Below the pieces are notes generated by a model, which was given only the letters and a program-made list of their open reading frames with translations, did no database searches and was not told the origin of the DNA. DNA of 64,000 nucleotides. Origin: Clostridia bacterium (GTDB taxonomy: Bacteria; Bacillota; Clostridia; Christensenellales; CAG-314). The DNA is taken from assembly GCA_900769665.1 (NCBI GenBank), contig CAAGHL010000054.1, forward strand, positions 14,789 to 78,788, in the 5' to 3' direction. Positions 24,368-31,975 of the stretch are shown in pieces. The position numbers and the translations under genes were made by a program. Position 1 is the stretch's first letter. Every line of letters starts with the position of its first letter.

Positions 24368-25681
24368 ATGAACATTCTCGACATAATAGATCACAAAAAA
24401 ACCAAGCAAGAGCTTACCACGGAGGAAATCAACTACTTCGTCAACGGGTACACAGACGGAACGTTGCCCGACTACCAAATTTCGTCGCTACTTATGGCGA
24501 TACTGCTAAACGGTATGACGGACCGCGAAACATACGATATGACCATGGCAATGCTCAATAGTGGCGATGTGGTGGACATGTCGCACCTCGGCGGTACAGT
24601 GGTAGACAAACACAGTACGGGCGGTATCGGCGACAGTACGACTTTGGCACTTGCCCCCATTTTGGCATGTTGCGGCGTTTACGTCGCCAAAATGAGCGGC
24701 AGAGGACTTGGCTTTACGGGCGGCACAATCGACAAGCTGGAATCTATCCCCGGTTTCGATACCGCGCTGTCCGAGGAAGAGTTTTTTGATGTCGTAAAGC
24801 GTGTCGGCTGTGCGGTAATCGGTCAAACGGCAAACCTTGCCCCCGCAGACAAAAAGTTGTACGCTCTTCGCGACGTTACGGGTACGGTCAATTCCATTCC
24901 GCTTATTTGCGGCAGCATAATGAGTAAAAAACTCGCAAGCGGTGCGGATACTATTTTGTTGGACGTTAAGTACGGAAGCGGTGCTTTCATGCCCGATCCC
25001 GAAAGCGCATTGCAACTTGCTACTAAAATGGTGGATATAGGTACCCGTGCAGGCAAAAATATAGGCGCGTTGATTACCGATATGGAACAGCCCTTGTCCG
25101 ATCACGTCGGTAACGCATTGGAAATCGTCGGTATTGTGGACGTACTGAACGGCAAGCAAAATCGTTTGTACAGGGAAATTCGTGAGGTAGCGGTCAAATT
25201 GCTGGTACTTACGGGAAAATACGACGAAACTACTGCCGAAAAGGCATTTCAACATGCAATTGACAGCGGTGAAGCTCTTGCTAAATTTGCCGAAATGGTA
25301 CGCGCTCAACATGGCGATGACAGTTATATTTTACACCCCGACAAATTTACATTGGGTAAACGCGACGTTGTGTGCGCTCAAACGGACGGCTACGTCACGC
25401 ACATGGTTGCGGCGGATATTGGCCGCGCCGTTACTTTGCTTGGCGGCGGACGAATGAAGAAAGGGGAACCGATAGACTTTTCCGTGGGCGTAGTGATGAA
25501 AACGGAGCTCGGCAGTCGTGTGAGAAAGGGTGACGTTTTGTGCGAAGTGTATCATCAAGACAAAAACCTTGCCGAGGCAAAAGCCATGCTTGCGCACTCC
25601 ATCGATGTGACGGACAGTCCAATTGCGCCGCACAAAATTGCCTACGCTTACGTAACCAAAGACGGAGTGACAAAGTACTGA
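24368..25681 (+). CDS. pdp: Pyrimidine-nucleoside (thymidine/uridine) phosphorylase
   Basis: This enzyme splits thymidine, deoxyuridine or uridine with phosphate to give the base and sugar 1-phosphate. The 437-residue protein has the family signature KHSTGGIGDS (81-90), the phosphate/substrate segment MSGRGLGFTGGTIDKLESIPGF and a C-terminal alpha/beta domain. The ATG at 24368 is preceded by GGAGAAG; the frame is open further upstream, but that part overlaps the permease gene and lacks homology. It acts downstream of the nucleoside importer. The peptidase E-like gene begins one base after its stop. Confidence 0.95.
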   Translation: MNILDIIDHKKTKQELTTEEINYFVNGYTDGTLPDYQISSLLMAILLNGMTDRETYDMTMAMLNSGDVVDMSHLGGTVVDKHSTGGIGDSTTLALAPILACCGVYVAKMSGRGLGFTGGTIDKLESIPGFDTALSEEEFFDVVKRVGCAVIGQTANLAPADKKLYALRDVTGTVNSIPLICGSIMSKKLASGADTILLDVKYGSGAFMPDPESALQLATKMVDIGTRAGKNIGALITDMEQPLSDHVGNALEIVGIVDVLNGKQNRLYREIREVAVKLLVLTGKYDETTAEKAFQHAIDSGEALAKFAEMVRAQHGDDSYILHPDKFTLGKRDVVCAQTDGYVTHMVAADIGRAVTLLGGGRMKKGEPIDFSVGVVMKTELGSRVRKGDVLCEVYHQDKNLAEAKAMLAHSIDVTDSPIAPHKIAYAYVTKDGVTKY

Positions 25682-25682
25682 G

Positions 25683-26339
25683 ATGAAAGCCAATATATTG
25701 CTAAATTACTACAATTTCGACGGTGAGTGGGCGCGAGAAACGCTGGAACCCTACGTAAAAGGACGGGTGCTGATTTTGCCCCTTGCCTACCGCGAACACG
25801 ACATTTATGACAACGAAAGTTGGCAACGTGTGTACGGCGAAGGCGGCGAAAAGTACGACAACATCATGCGCCCTTTTTACAGTTACGGCATTGCCAAGCA
25901 AAACATAGGCTGGCTAAACTTTTTTGATCAACAAGCCGATCACGTTGCGGAGATAAATGCCGCAGATATGCTGTTCTTTACGGGAGGCATGCCGGAGAAA
26001 GCCATTGCTCGACTTGCGACGTTGGACTTAATACAAGCAGTGCGGAATTTCGGCGGTGTTGTCGCAGGCGCTTCGGCAGGAGCGATGCTGCAACTAAGCA
26101 GTTACCATGTTACGCCTGACGAAGATTACGCCGAGTACGGTTTGTGGCAAGGTCTCGGACTTGTGGACGGTTTCGACCTCGAAGTGCATTACCTCGATAC
26201 GGAATTACAAAACCAATGTACGCGCCGCGCCGTTATTGACCTTGGCGTACCCGTCTACCAAATGTGGCACGAGGGTGGATTGCTTGTCGAAAACGGTGTA
26301 GTCAAAACCATTGGAAATGTGGTCAAAGTGACTAAGTAG
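25683..26339 (+). CDS. Peptidase E (S51)-like / class I glutamine amidotransferase-like protein
   Basis: A 218-residue cytoplasmic protein with a Ser nucleophile elbow GASAGAML, a preceding FFTGGMPEKA loop and a late WHEGGLLVENG segment, the pattern of S51 dipeptidases and related folds. Peptidase E cleaves Asp-X dipeptides; whether this divergent member does so is uncertain. It begins one base after the phosphorylase stop and is probably translated from the same message. Its length is close to the 230 residues of peptidase E. Confidence 0.75.
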   Translation: MKANILLNYYNFDGEWARETLEPYVKGRVLILPLAYREHDIYDNESWQRVYGEGGEKYDNIMRPFYSYGIAKQNIGWLNFFDQQADHVAEINAADMLFFTGGMPEKAIARLATLDLIQAVRNFGGVVAGASAGAMLQLSSYHVTPDEDYAEYGLWQGLGLVDGFDLEVHYLDTELQNQCTRRAVIDLGVPVYQMWHEGGLLVENGVVKTIGNVVKVTK

Positions 26340-26495
26340 CCGAGCGTTAATGCGTCAAAAGTAGGTGTTTGTCGGTCCGCTTTGGAAGCCATTGTACTGT
26401 CGACCATGTGGCGAATGGCAGTCAAACCTACAAACTACATGTAATATAACGATGTGAACCGTTTGTAATAGAGCTTTATAAGCACAAAAATAGCG

Positions 26496-26558
26496 AAAAA
26501 ATCAATAAAATTACACTATCGAGCTTTCGGTTGGTGTGATTTTGTTGATTTTTTTTTG
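26496..26558 (+). terminator. Long terminator upstream of cysE
   Basis: AAAAAATCAA-T-AAAAT-T-ACAC on the left pairs with GTGT-G-ATTTT-G-TTGATTTTTT on the right, followed by a long T-run. The stem is about 20 bp with two mismatches. Confidence 0.85.
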
Positions 26559-26573
26559 TTTTTTTTATATAAT
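26545..26573 (+). promoter_or_regulatory. Promoter for cysE overlapping the terminator tail
   Basis: TTGATT (26545-26550), a 17-bp T-rich spacer and TATAAT (26568-26573). The -35 box lies within the right arm of the terminator stem. Confidence 0.65.
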
Positions 26574-26661
26574 AATAGTCGACATACGATTGTCGATAAG
26601 TTTGTCGCAATAGGGTTTATCTCGGGCGGCAAATGCTAATCATTGTATCGAGGCTTGGCAA

Positions 26662-27261
26662 ATGGACAAAAAAGTCGGGTTTTTCAAATCAATTAAAAAT
26701 CGAGATCCCGCGGCTCGTTGTGCGTTGGAAATATTGCTGTTTTATCCCGGAGTGCATGCACTGATATGGTACAGAATCGCACACTTTTTTTACAAAATTC
26801 ATTTGCGTTTCATTGCAACTTGGCTCAGTTACACTTGCAGGTTTTTTACGGGTATCGAAATTCATCCCGGAGCAACCATAGGTAAAAATTTATTTATCGA
26901 CCATGGTAGCGGTGTCGTAATAGGGGAAACGTCTGTAATCGGCGACAATTGTACGATTTACCAAAACGCCACCCTCGGCGGAACGGGTAAGGAACATAAC
27001 AAACGTCACCCGACGCTACTGGATAATGTGGTCGTGGGCGCAGGTGCAAGGATACTTGGCAATATTACCGTCGGCAACAATGTCAAGGTTGGTGCAAACT
27101 CCGTAGTGTTGAAGGATGTCCCCGACAATTGCACGGTGGTGGGCGTAGGGAGAGTGATCCCTCGTTCCGAACCTTCGGTTGAAGTAGCGGAACAATCGGA
27201 ACTATCGATATGCCAGTCGTGTGCCGAAGGCAACTGCGAAGAATGTGCAAATAAAAAATAA
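26662..27261 (+). CDS. cysE: Serine O-acetyltransferase
   Basis: CysE makes O-acetylserine from serine and acetyl-CoA, the precursor of cysteine. The 199 residues contain a short helical N-terminal part and the left-handed beta-helix repeats (GIEIHPGATIGKNLFIDHGSGVVIGE and onward) with the catalytic His in DHGSG. GAG-G (26650-26653) precedes the ATG by eight bases. The C-terminal tail holds four Cys in CQSCAEGNCEEC, unlike typical CysE tails that end near an Ile; this could bind metal or change interaction with cysteine synthase. No cysK is nearby. Confidence 0.93.
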   Translation: MDKKVGFFKSIKNRDPAARCALEILLFYPGVHALIWYRIAHFFYKIHLRFIATWLSYTCRFFTGIEIHPGATIGKNLFIDHGSGVVIGETSVIGDNCTIYQNATLGGTGKEHNKRHPTLLDNVVVGAGARILGNITVGNNVKVGANSVVLKDVPDNCTVVGVGRVIPRSEPSVEVAEQSELSICQSCAEGNCEECANKK

Positions 27262-27366
27262 TTTTCACTAAAAACAGACAAGCAAGTAGGCGGTTCAGCC
27301 AAATTTGGGATTTGTATTGTAAAATACAATTATTAAGTCGGAGCTTGTAAAATTACAGAGGTTAAT

Positions 27367-28227
27367 ATGAAAATAAAAATTACAGCAGACAGTACTTGTG
27401 ACCTTTCTCCCGAGCTTATTACAAGATATAACGTCGGTATTATGCCGTTACACGTTACGCTCGGCGAAGACGACTACTTGGACGGTGTAACCATTCAACC
27501 GCAAGCCATTTACGATTACTATGCGGCAAACAAAGCCCTTCCTAAAAGCGGTTGCCGTACCGAAGAGGAGTACTACGAATTTTTCAAGGGATTTCTCGAC
27601 GATGGCTTCGACGCGGTTGTACACTACGATATTTCCGCGGAAATGTCTGGTTCCTACAACAATGCGCTTCTTGCCTCCAAGCGTTTGAAAAACGTCTTTG
27701 TGGTGGACAGCCGTAGTTTAAGTACGGGTACGGGATTGTTGGTTTTGGACGCTTGCGACATGGTTGCTAAAGGTATGTCCCCCGAAAAAATCGTGGAACG
27801 TAGCGAAAAGCGCATACCTTACGTTCAAGCCTCGTTTATTATCGACAAGTTGGAGTTTCTCTACCGTGGCGGACGTTGTTCTTCCTTGGTGTATCTCGGC
27901 GCAAACTTGTTGCAAATCAAGCCTTGCATTGTGGTAAAGGACGGCGCAATGGGCGTGGGTAGCAAACCCATGGGCAAGTACACACGTTGTATCGACAAGT
28001 ACATTGCGGAAATCAAAAAGACCTACACCAATCCCGACAAAACTCGCGTGTTTGTAACGCACACCAAGATGGACGAAGGACTTGCCGAAAAGGTTGTCAA
28101 CGAAGTAAAGTCTTGGAATATCTTTGACGAAGTGTTGGAAACAACCGCAGGTTGCACGGTAACCACTCACTGCGGAAGCAACACAATCGGTATACTGTTT
28201 ATTAACGACGGCGGAAAAGTGGAGTAA
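27367..28227 (+). CDS. DegV family protein (fatty-acid-binding, FakB-like)
   Basis: DegV/FakB proteins bind a fatty acid and present it to the kinase FakA. The 286 residues start KIKITADSTCDLSPELI, the classic DegV opening, and include a lipid-binding Ser region around ISAEMSGSYNNA and VDSRSLSTGTGLLV. AGAGG precedes the ATG. No fakA is seen in the window, so the partner must be elsewhere. The length is typical. A good terminator follows. Specific ligand unknown. Confidence 0.93.
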   Translation: MKIKITADSTCDLSPELITRYNVGIMPLHVTLGEDDYLDGVTIQPQAIYDYYAANKALPKSGCRTEEEYYEFFKGFLDDGFDAVVHYDISAEMSGSYNNALLASKRLKNVFVVDSRSLSTGTGLLVLDACDMVAKGMSPEKIVERSEKRIPYVQASFIIDKLEFLYRGGRCSSLVYLGANLLQIKPCIVVKDGAMGVGSKPMGKYTRCIDKYIAEIKKTYTNPDKTRVFVTHTKMDEGLAEKVVNEVKSWNIFDEVLETTAGCTVTTHCGSNTIGILFINDGGKVE

Positions 28228-28277
28228 TCGCACGTAGAAGTGCGGTTACGCCGAGCGCAACTTATACCAAAATGACT

Positions 28278-28309
28278 AACGCGGAAGCAGTTTTGTTTCC
28301 GCGTTTTTT
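28278..28309 (+). terminator. Terminator after degV
   Basis: AACGCGGAA (28278-28286) pairs perfectly with TTCCGCGTT (28297-28305), followed by TTTT. Confidence 0.88.
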
Positions 28310-28335
28310 ATTGTACGAGGATGGGTGAACACATG

Positions 28336-28388
28336 ATTAGCCGCCATATTGATTGCAAATATTATTAGTGATAGTCAAGTTAACCGTA
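28336..28388 (+). repeat. Dispersed repeat, copy 1 (related to 31354-31407)
   Basis: ATTAGCCGCCATATTGA is followed 12 bases later by TTAGTGATAG and GTTAACC. The same blocks occur in the same order at 31354-31407, and a partial reverse copy lies at 63937-63963. TTAGTGAT also pairs with ATCACTAA at 28404-28411. Confidence 0.7.
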
Positions 28389-28400
28389 GGGTTTCCATTC

Positions 28401-28468
28401 GCCATCACTAACCACCTTGGAGATGTCCTTTTCCGTTCTTTCGCATGGAAGCTCGCTTTGTGTACCTA
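28401..28468 (+). repeat. Dispersed repeat shared with 5109-5176
   Basis: About 50 of 68 positions match the copy after engB, including ATGTCCTTT and GAAGCT. A shorter match (AAGCTCGCTT then GTGT) occurs near 18243, upstream of the 57-residue protein. Confidence 0.65.
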
Positions 28469-28607
28469 TGCTTTAATCGGCGTAATTGTGTACTTGCGTG
28501 GGGTTTTATTTCTAATGTATGAGTTCGTTTTCTTTGTTGTCAAGTCCGATGTGTCGACTGTCGAGGTGTTAAAAAGTCGAGTTTGTGCAAATTTCTAAAC
28601 AGTAAAA

Positions 28608-28649
28608 ATGTAATCAAAAAATCAATACGTATCGTCTTTTTTAATACAT
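28608..28649. repeat. Palindromic ATACGTAT element, copy 4
   Basis: Arms ATGTAATCAAAA and TTTTTTAATACAT pair at most positions around CAATACGTATCG. It lies 70 bp before the next gene. Confidence 0.8.
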
Positions 28650-28719
28650 TTATCGTAAAAATCACCGGTAGTTGACGCTAAAAGTCATATAGTAACAGGA
28701 CGACAAATATACTTGTAGT

Positions 28720-29190
28720 ATGAAAGCTACATTAAAAAGTATTATTGTTGCGCTTACCGTGTTGGCGGTAGTGGTCGGCACCTTGCTTGTGTTGGATGCA
28801 GGCAACGTTGTCGGTGTAAAAAAGAGTATTACCGCAATCAAGGTGACGGCGGTGGATCTCTCGGGCAATTCGATACACAACGCATCCGTCACAGTGTGCG
28901 GTCAAACGTTTTTTACCGATGACAAGGGCTGTTCTCCTCAAATTTCGCTTGACGCTCTTACAAACTGTTACGAGCCTTCCGAAAAAGATTGGTACACGGC
29001 AACGATTGTCGTAACGTGCGACGGCTATGTGCCTTCGGTGGTGTTCAACGCCGTGTTGTTTGACGGACAAACACGTAGGCTTATCGTCAAAATGTACCCC
29101 GTGGACGACAGCGAGTTGCCGTTTGTTTCCTACGTGGAAAGTCCGCCCGACGAGTACGTCAAAAAAATATTGACGGATAGGGTTAAGTGA
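28720..29190 (+). CDS. Membrane-anchored protein with a small beta-sandwich-like domain, unknown function
   Basis: The 156-residue product has one N-terminal hydrophobic segment (about 8-27) without a lipobox, so it is likely anchored with the rest outside. The remainder (KVTAVDLSGNSIHNASVTVCGQTFFTDDKG, then IVVTCDGYVPSVVFNAVL) follows the pattern of carboxypeptidase-regulatory/Ig-like domains, with possible Cys pairs. No clear ribosome-binding site precedes the ATG. A hairpin terminator separates it from the convergent glycosyltransferase gene. I do not recognise a specific family. Confidence 0.65.
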   Translation: MKATLKSIIVALTVLAVVVGTLLVLDAGNVVGVKKSITAIKVTAVDLSGNSIHNASVTVCGQTFFTDDKGCSPQISLDALTNCYEPSEKDWYTATIVVTCDGYVPSVVFNAVLFDGQTRRLIVKMYPVDDSELPFVSYVESPPDEYVKKILTDRVK

Positions 29191-29214
29191 CACAGTACAT
29201 TTTATTGTTCAGCA

Positions 29215-29253
29215 AAAAAGGAGCAATCGCACGTCGATTACTCCTTTTAGTTT
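29215..29253. terminator. Bidirectional terminator between convergent genes
   Basis: AAAAGGAGCAATCG (29215-29228) pairs with CGATTACTCCTTTT (29234-29247) with one mismatch. A-rich and T-rich flanks serve both strands: the plus-strand anchored protein and the minus-strand glycosyltransferase. Confidence 0.85.
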
Positions 29254-29264
29254 TGTAATTGGGT

Positions 29265-30419
29265 TTATTGTTCGGATGGAATTTTATCTTGCGGGGCAAA
29301 ACGTGTTGCCGTTTCAATCAGCATTTGTTCCATTTGTTCCATGCACTTTTGACGGCTAAACAGGTTTGCCGACATTTCAATGTATTTTTTGCGGTTAGCA
29401 AGATATTCGTCGCGGTGTTCGATCCACCAATCGATTTTTTCGGCAAGGTCGTCGCTGTCATTGTCCTCAAACATGTTGTTTTGTTCCAGCGCATAGCTTT
29501 TGGTTGCACATCTTGGTGAGTTGTTTATGATAGGCACAACGCCGCAACTTATCGCTTCCAAACAACTAATACCTTCCGCTTCGATTTCCGCAGCATGTAC
29601 GTACAAGTAGCAACTGCGTAGCAAATCGGGCATTTTGTCGCGGTCGACAAAACCCAAACGAGGTTTTATCGGTAGTTCCTCTCCTTGTTTTTCCAACTGT
29701 TCGTGTAGCGGTCCGTCCCCGGGCAAAATAAGTTGTATGCGGTGGGCGTATTTACTTTTGGATACGGCGGCGATTAACGTTTTGTGCGATTTTTCTCGAC
29801 TGTAACGTCCTGTGTAAACAATACGTATTTCCTTGTCGCATTGGGGTTCGGCTTCCGACGGGGTGAAGTCGGGCAAGACGCCGTTACTAATGACGTAACC
29901 GTTGCTTTTTCCAAATTTACTCTCGTACACTTCCCTCATATACGGGGTGACGTAGTGTACGCTGTCGGCTTTTTTGTACAGTTTGCCAAAGTGTATGTAA
30001 GTGGCGTCGTTTAGCGGCTTAAAGTTTTGCATAAACAGGTGAGTTGTGAAGTTTTCGGCAAGAAGGTGGCAACCTGCCGAAACGGGCAAGTTCATTTCTT
30101 TTGCCATACTTGCCGCGCACAATCCCAACGAAAACGGCATCATGATATGTACGATGTCCGCGCCTTCCAAGGCTTGTTTGACAATATCTCGATCGGGTTT
30201 GGCAATGGAAACGCCGTTTTTCTCCACATATCCGTTAAAAGGTCCAAAGCTTCTCGTCGGTACGACAAAGTAATCGGGCTGATCTGCCTTGTCTTGATCG
30301 CAACACAGTATGCGCACTTGGTGTCCGCGTTCCTTTAAGTAACGGATGAGATTCATTGCAGCAATGGTTGTGCCGTTGTTTTCCTTCCCCAACACGTCAC
30401 ATACTACAGTTATCTTCAT
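29265..30419 (-). CDS. Glycosyltransferase family 4 (GT-B), probably lipid or cell-surface sugar transfer
   Basis: The 384-residue protein has the two-domain GT-B pattern: MKITVVCDVLGKENNGTTIAA at the N-terminal acceptor side, HIMMPFSLGLCAA, and the nucleotide-sugar side RIVYTGRYSREKSHKTLI and EIEAEGISCLEAISCGVVPI with the conserved Glu residues. It is likely cytoplasmic or membrane-associated. It overlaps the end of the upstream acyltransferase gene by 23 bases and has AAGGAG before its ATG. The acyltransferase partner suggests a glycolipid product, for example a diacylglycerol sugar, but this is inference. Confidence 0.88.
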   Translation of the reverse strand: MKITVVCDVLGKENNGTTIAAMNLIRYLKERGHQVRILCCDQDKADQPDYFVVPTRSFGPFNGYVEKNGVSIAKPDRDIVKQALEGADIVHIMMPFSLGLCAASMAKEMNLPVSAGCHLLAENFTTHLFMQNFKPLNDATYIHFGKLYKKADSVHYVTPYMREVYESKFGKSNGYVISNGVLPDFTPSEAEPQCDKEIRIVYTGRYSREKSHKTLIAAVSKSKYAHRIQLILPGDGPLHEQLEKQGEELPIKPRLGFVDRDKMPDLLRSCYLYVHAAEIEAEGISCLEAISCGVVPIINNSPRCATKSYALEQNNMFEDNDSDDLAEKIDWWIEHRDEYLANRKKYIEMSANLFSRQKCMEQMEQMLIETATRFAPQDKIPSEQ

Positions 30420-31197
30420 TGTCGGTTTTCTCCTTGTAAATATAGGTATGGTAACCTACGCTACCGTATTTGTCGACGGTTTCTTTCATAAAGTTGTACA
30501 CTTTTTCGCACAGCTCGGCGCGGGTAGTGTACTCTTCTGGCATTATCGGTTGGCTTACGTATACAGTCGAAAGAGGCGGTAAATTTTTGAAAATTTTGCG
30601 TTGACGATAAATTGTTACGGCGGCAACCGTCGGCACCTTCAATTTTATCGGGTAAGCAAAACTTGCGTCGCGAAATTTGCGTATATCGTTGTAGTAAGGC
30701 CAAATATGCGCTTCGGGATAAATTGTCACAACTTTTCCCTCTGCTACACAATCGTTCATGTAAGCAAGGAAATTGCGTGTGGCGTCCAGTCCCGTCGGCA
30801 ACGGTACTGCGCCGAGCATCGGTGTGATTGCCCCTACGACGGGTATACTTACCGCGTCGGGATTGACGATTATCTTGTTTGCCCGAGGAAACGAAACAAG
30901 ACTCGGCATGAAAGCGTCCCCGCCTTCTTGTGTGTGATTGGCATACAGAAAGTAACCGCCTTTCAACTGTTTTAAGACTTTGCGATTTTTAATCCGCATG
31001 CCGAGTTTGAGCTTGTTGTACAACCAACCTATGGGTGTTGCAAGACATCTATACAAAAAAAACGACAATGCTTTGTAGAAGATGTTGTTGTGTTTGTATT
31101 TGTATGTACCGTCGATTTTCCTTTGATTTATCTTTCCGTTGGTCGGGGAAAAGTCATCGTTTAACTCGTCGGAGTAGTAAAATGTTTTTCTTCCCAT
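30397..31197 (-). CDS. 1-acyl-glycerol-3-phosphate acyltransferase-like protein (PlsC family)
   Basis: The 266-residue protein has a PlsC-type acyltransferase core: YFLYANHTQEGGDAF with the catalytic His88, PVVGAITPMLGAVPLP, and YPEAHIWPYYNDIRKF in the place of the usual FPEGTR. The His-to-Asp spacing is five residues (H88, D94) instead of the standard four, so catalysis may differ. A hydrophobic stretch around 44-60 may touch the membrane. It is first in a minus-strand pair with the glycosyltransferase, overlapping it by 23 bases. Confidence 0.8.
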   Translation of the reverse strand: MGRKTFYYSDELNDDFSPTNGKINQRKIDGTYKYKHNNIFYKALSFFLYRCLATPIGWLYNKLKLGMRIKNRKVLKQLKGGYFLYANHTQEGGDAFMPSLVSFPRANKIIVNPDAVSIPVVGAITPMLGAVPLPTGLDATRNFLAYMNDCVAEGKVVTIYPEAHIWPYYNDIRKFRDASFAYPIKLKVPTVAAVTIYRQRKIFKNLPPLSTVYVSQPIMPEEYTTRAELCEKVYNFMKETVDKYGSVGYHTYIYKEKTDNEDNCSM

Positions 31198-31353
31198 GGT
31201 TGTTTTCGCACTCCTTTAGAAAAATAATTTTACAACCGTAATGTAAACATAAGGTAAACCGACAAACTTTGACGTAACATTTGCGGCATATCGTTGCTGC
31301 AAAACGGCAGTCGGCTACTTGGTGGACGCATGTGGATGGGCGTTTAACGTACA

Positions 31354-31420
31354 ATTAGCCGTCATATTGACCGAAAAAAAATTTTAGTGAGAGCTAAATT
31401 AACTCTAAAATATTTTTTTG
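31354..31420 (+). repeat. Dispersed repeat, copy 2, with terminator-like end
   Basis: ATTAGCCGTCATATTGA, then TTAGTGAGAG and ATTAACTCTA match 28336-28388 in order. In this copy ATTTTAGTGAGAG and CTCTAAAAT form a hairpin followed by TTTTTTT, so it may terminate transcription. Confidence 0.65.
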
Positions 31421-31540
31421 TCTGTTAAATGATCGTGTGGGTAAATAACGGCGGTTTGAGGCGGCAAAACCGAGTAATAAGGTCTACCGAGTAAGGTCGC
31501 AGGAGTATCTATTGCGGATTTTTTGTCGACAATCAAATAG

Positions 31541-31569
31541 TTGTCAAAGTAAAACTTTTAGTGTATAAT
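31541..31569 (+). promoter_or_regulatory. Promoter for the RNase J gene
   Basis: TTGTCA (31541-31546), a 17-bp spacer and TATAAT (31564-31569). It would give a 5' leader of about 400 bases. Confidence 0.8.
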
Positions 31570-31677
31570 AAATGTGGAAAGTGTTTGGACTTGTTGGACA
31601 TATCGCCTGTTTTTAACACCGATTTGTAGTTAATGGCGATGGTAGAAAGTCGACGCTGTATTTTAGGCTCAAACAAG

Positions 31678-31706
31678 GTTGACGGCAATCGCGGTTGTCC
31701 GTCAAC
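31678..31706 (+). promoter_or_regulatory. Hairpin in the RNase J leader
   Basis: GTTGACGG (31678-31685) pairs perfectly with CCGTCAAC (31699-31706), with CAA/TTG continuing inside. It lies near the middle of the long leader and could be a processing or regulatory structure. Confidence 0.45.
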
Positions 31707-31975
31707 GATGCTTGTCTGTATATTTGGCGCATATGTCCCTTGCGTCAACCGCGGTACGCTCAATGTATGCTGCAACTTTGTGCGATTAGACTTTGTCTAT
31801 GCGGAAATACGGGACGAAAATTAAAATTTACAAACGCAAAATTACTTACAATCTTGATTCCGAGTATTATCGTTGTCGTACAGTCTGCTACCTGTGCGAG
31901 TTTGCTGCGGCAACACAACCGATTTCGGAATAGATCTCGATTGTCTTTTTTGCGTTGCAAAAAGAGGCTTACAAT

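Larger units (their letters stand above)
26340..26661. other. 322-bp gap before cysE
   Basis: The gap contains a strong terminator (26496-26558), a promoter overlapping its T-run (26545-26573), and an 80-base leader. No T-box sequence (AGGGTGG type) was found. No gene is supported in the first 150 bp. Confidence 0.6.
28228..28719. other. 492-bp gap after degV
   Basis: It contains a terminator (28278-28309), a dispersed repeat (28336-28388), a second dispersed repeat (28401-28468) and palindromic copy 4 (28608-28649). An 81-codon open frame at 28353-28598 runs across the repeats without a ribosome-binding site and is not called. Confidence 0.65.
31198..31975. other. 778-bp gap before the RNase J gene
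   Basis: The gap holds a dispersed repeat that includes a hairpin and T-run (31354-31420), a promoter (31541-31569) and a 400-base leader with a hairpin at 31678-31706. No protein-coding gene is supported. Confidence 0.6.

Noticed and set aside
26580..26661. T-box or cysteine riboswitch before cysE
   Set aside because: The leader is only about 80 bases and lacks the AGGGTGG anti-terminator sequence.
28353..28598. 81-codon open frame after degV
   Set aside because: It runs through two dispersed repeats without a start signal; the related repeat after engB contains stop codons.
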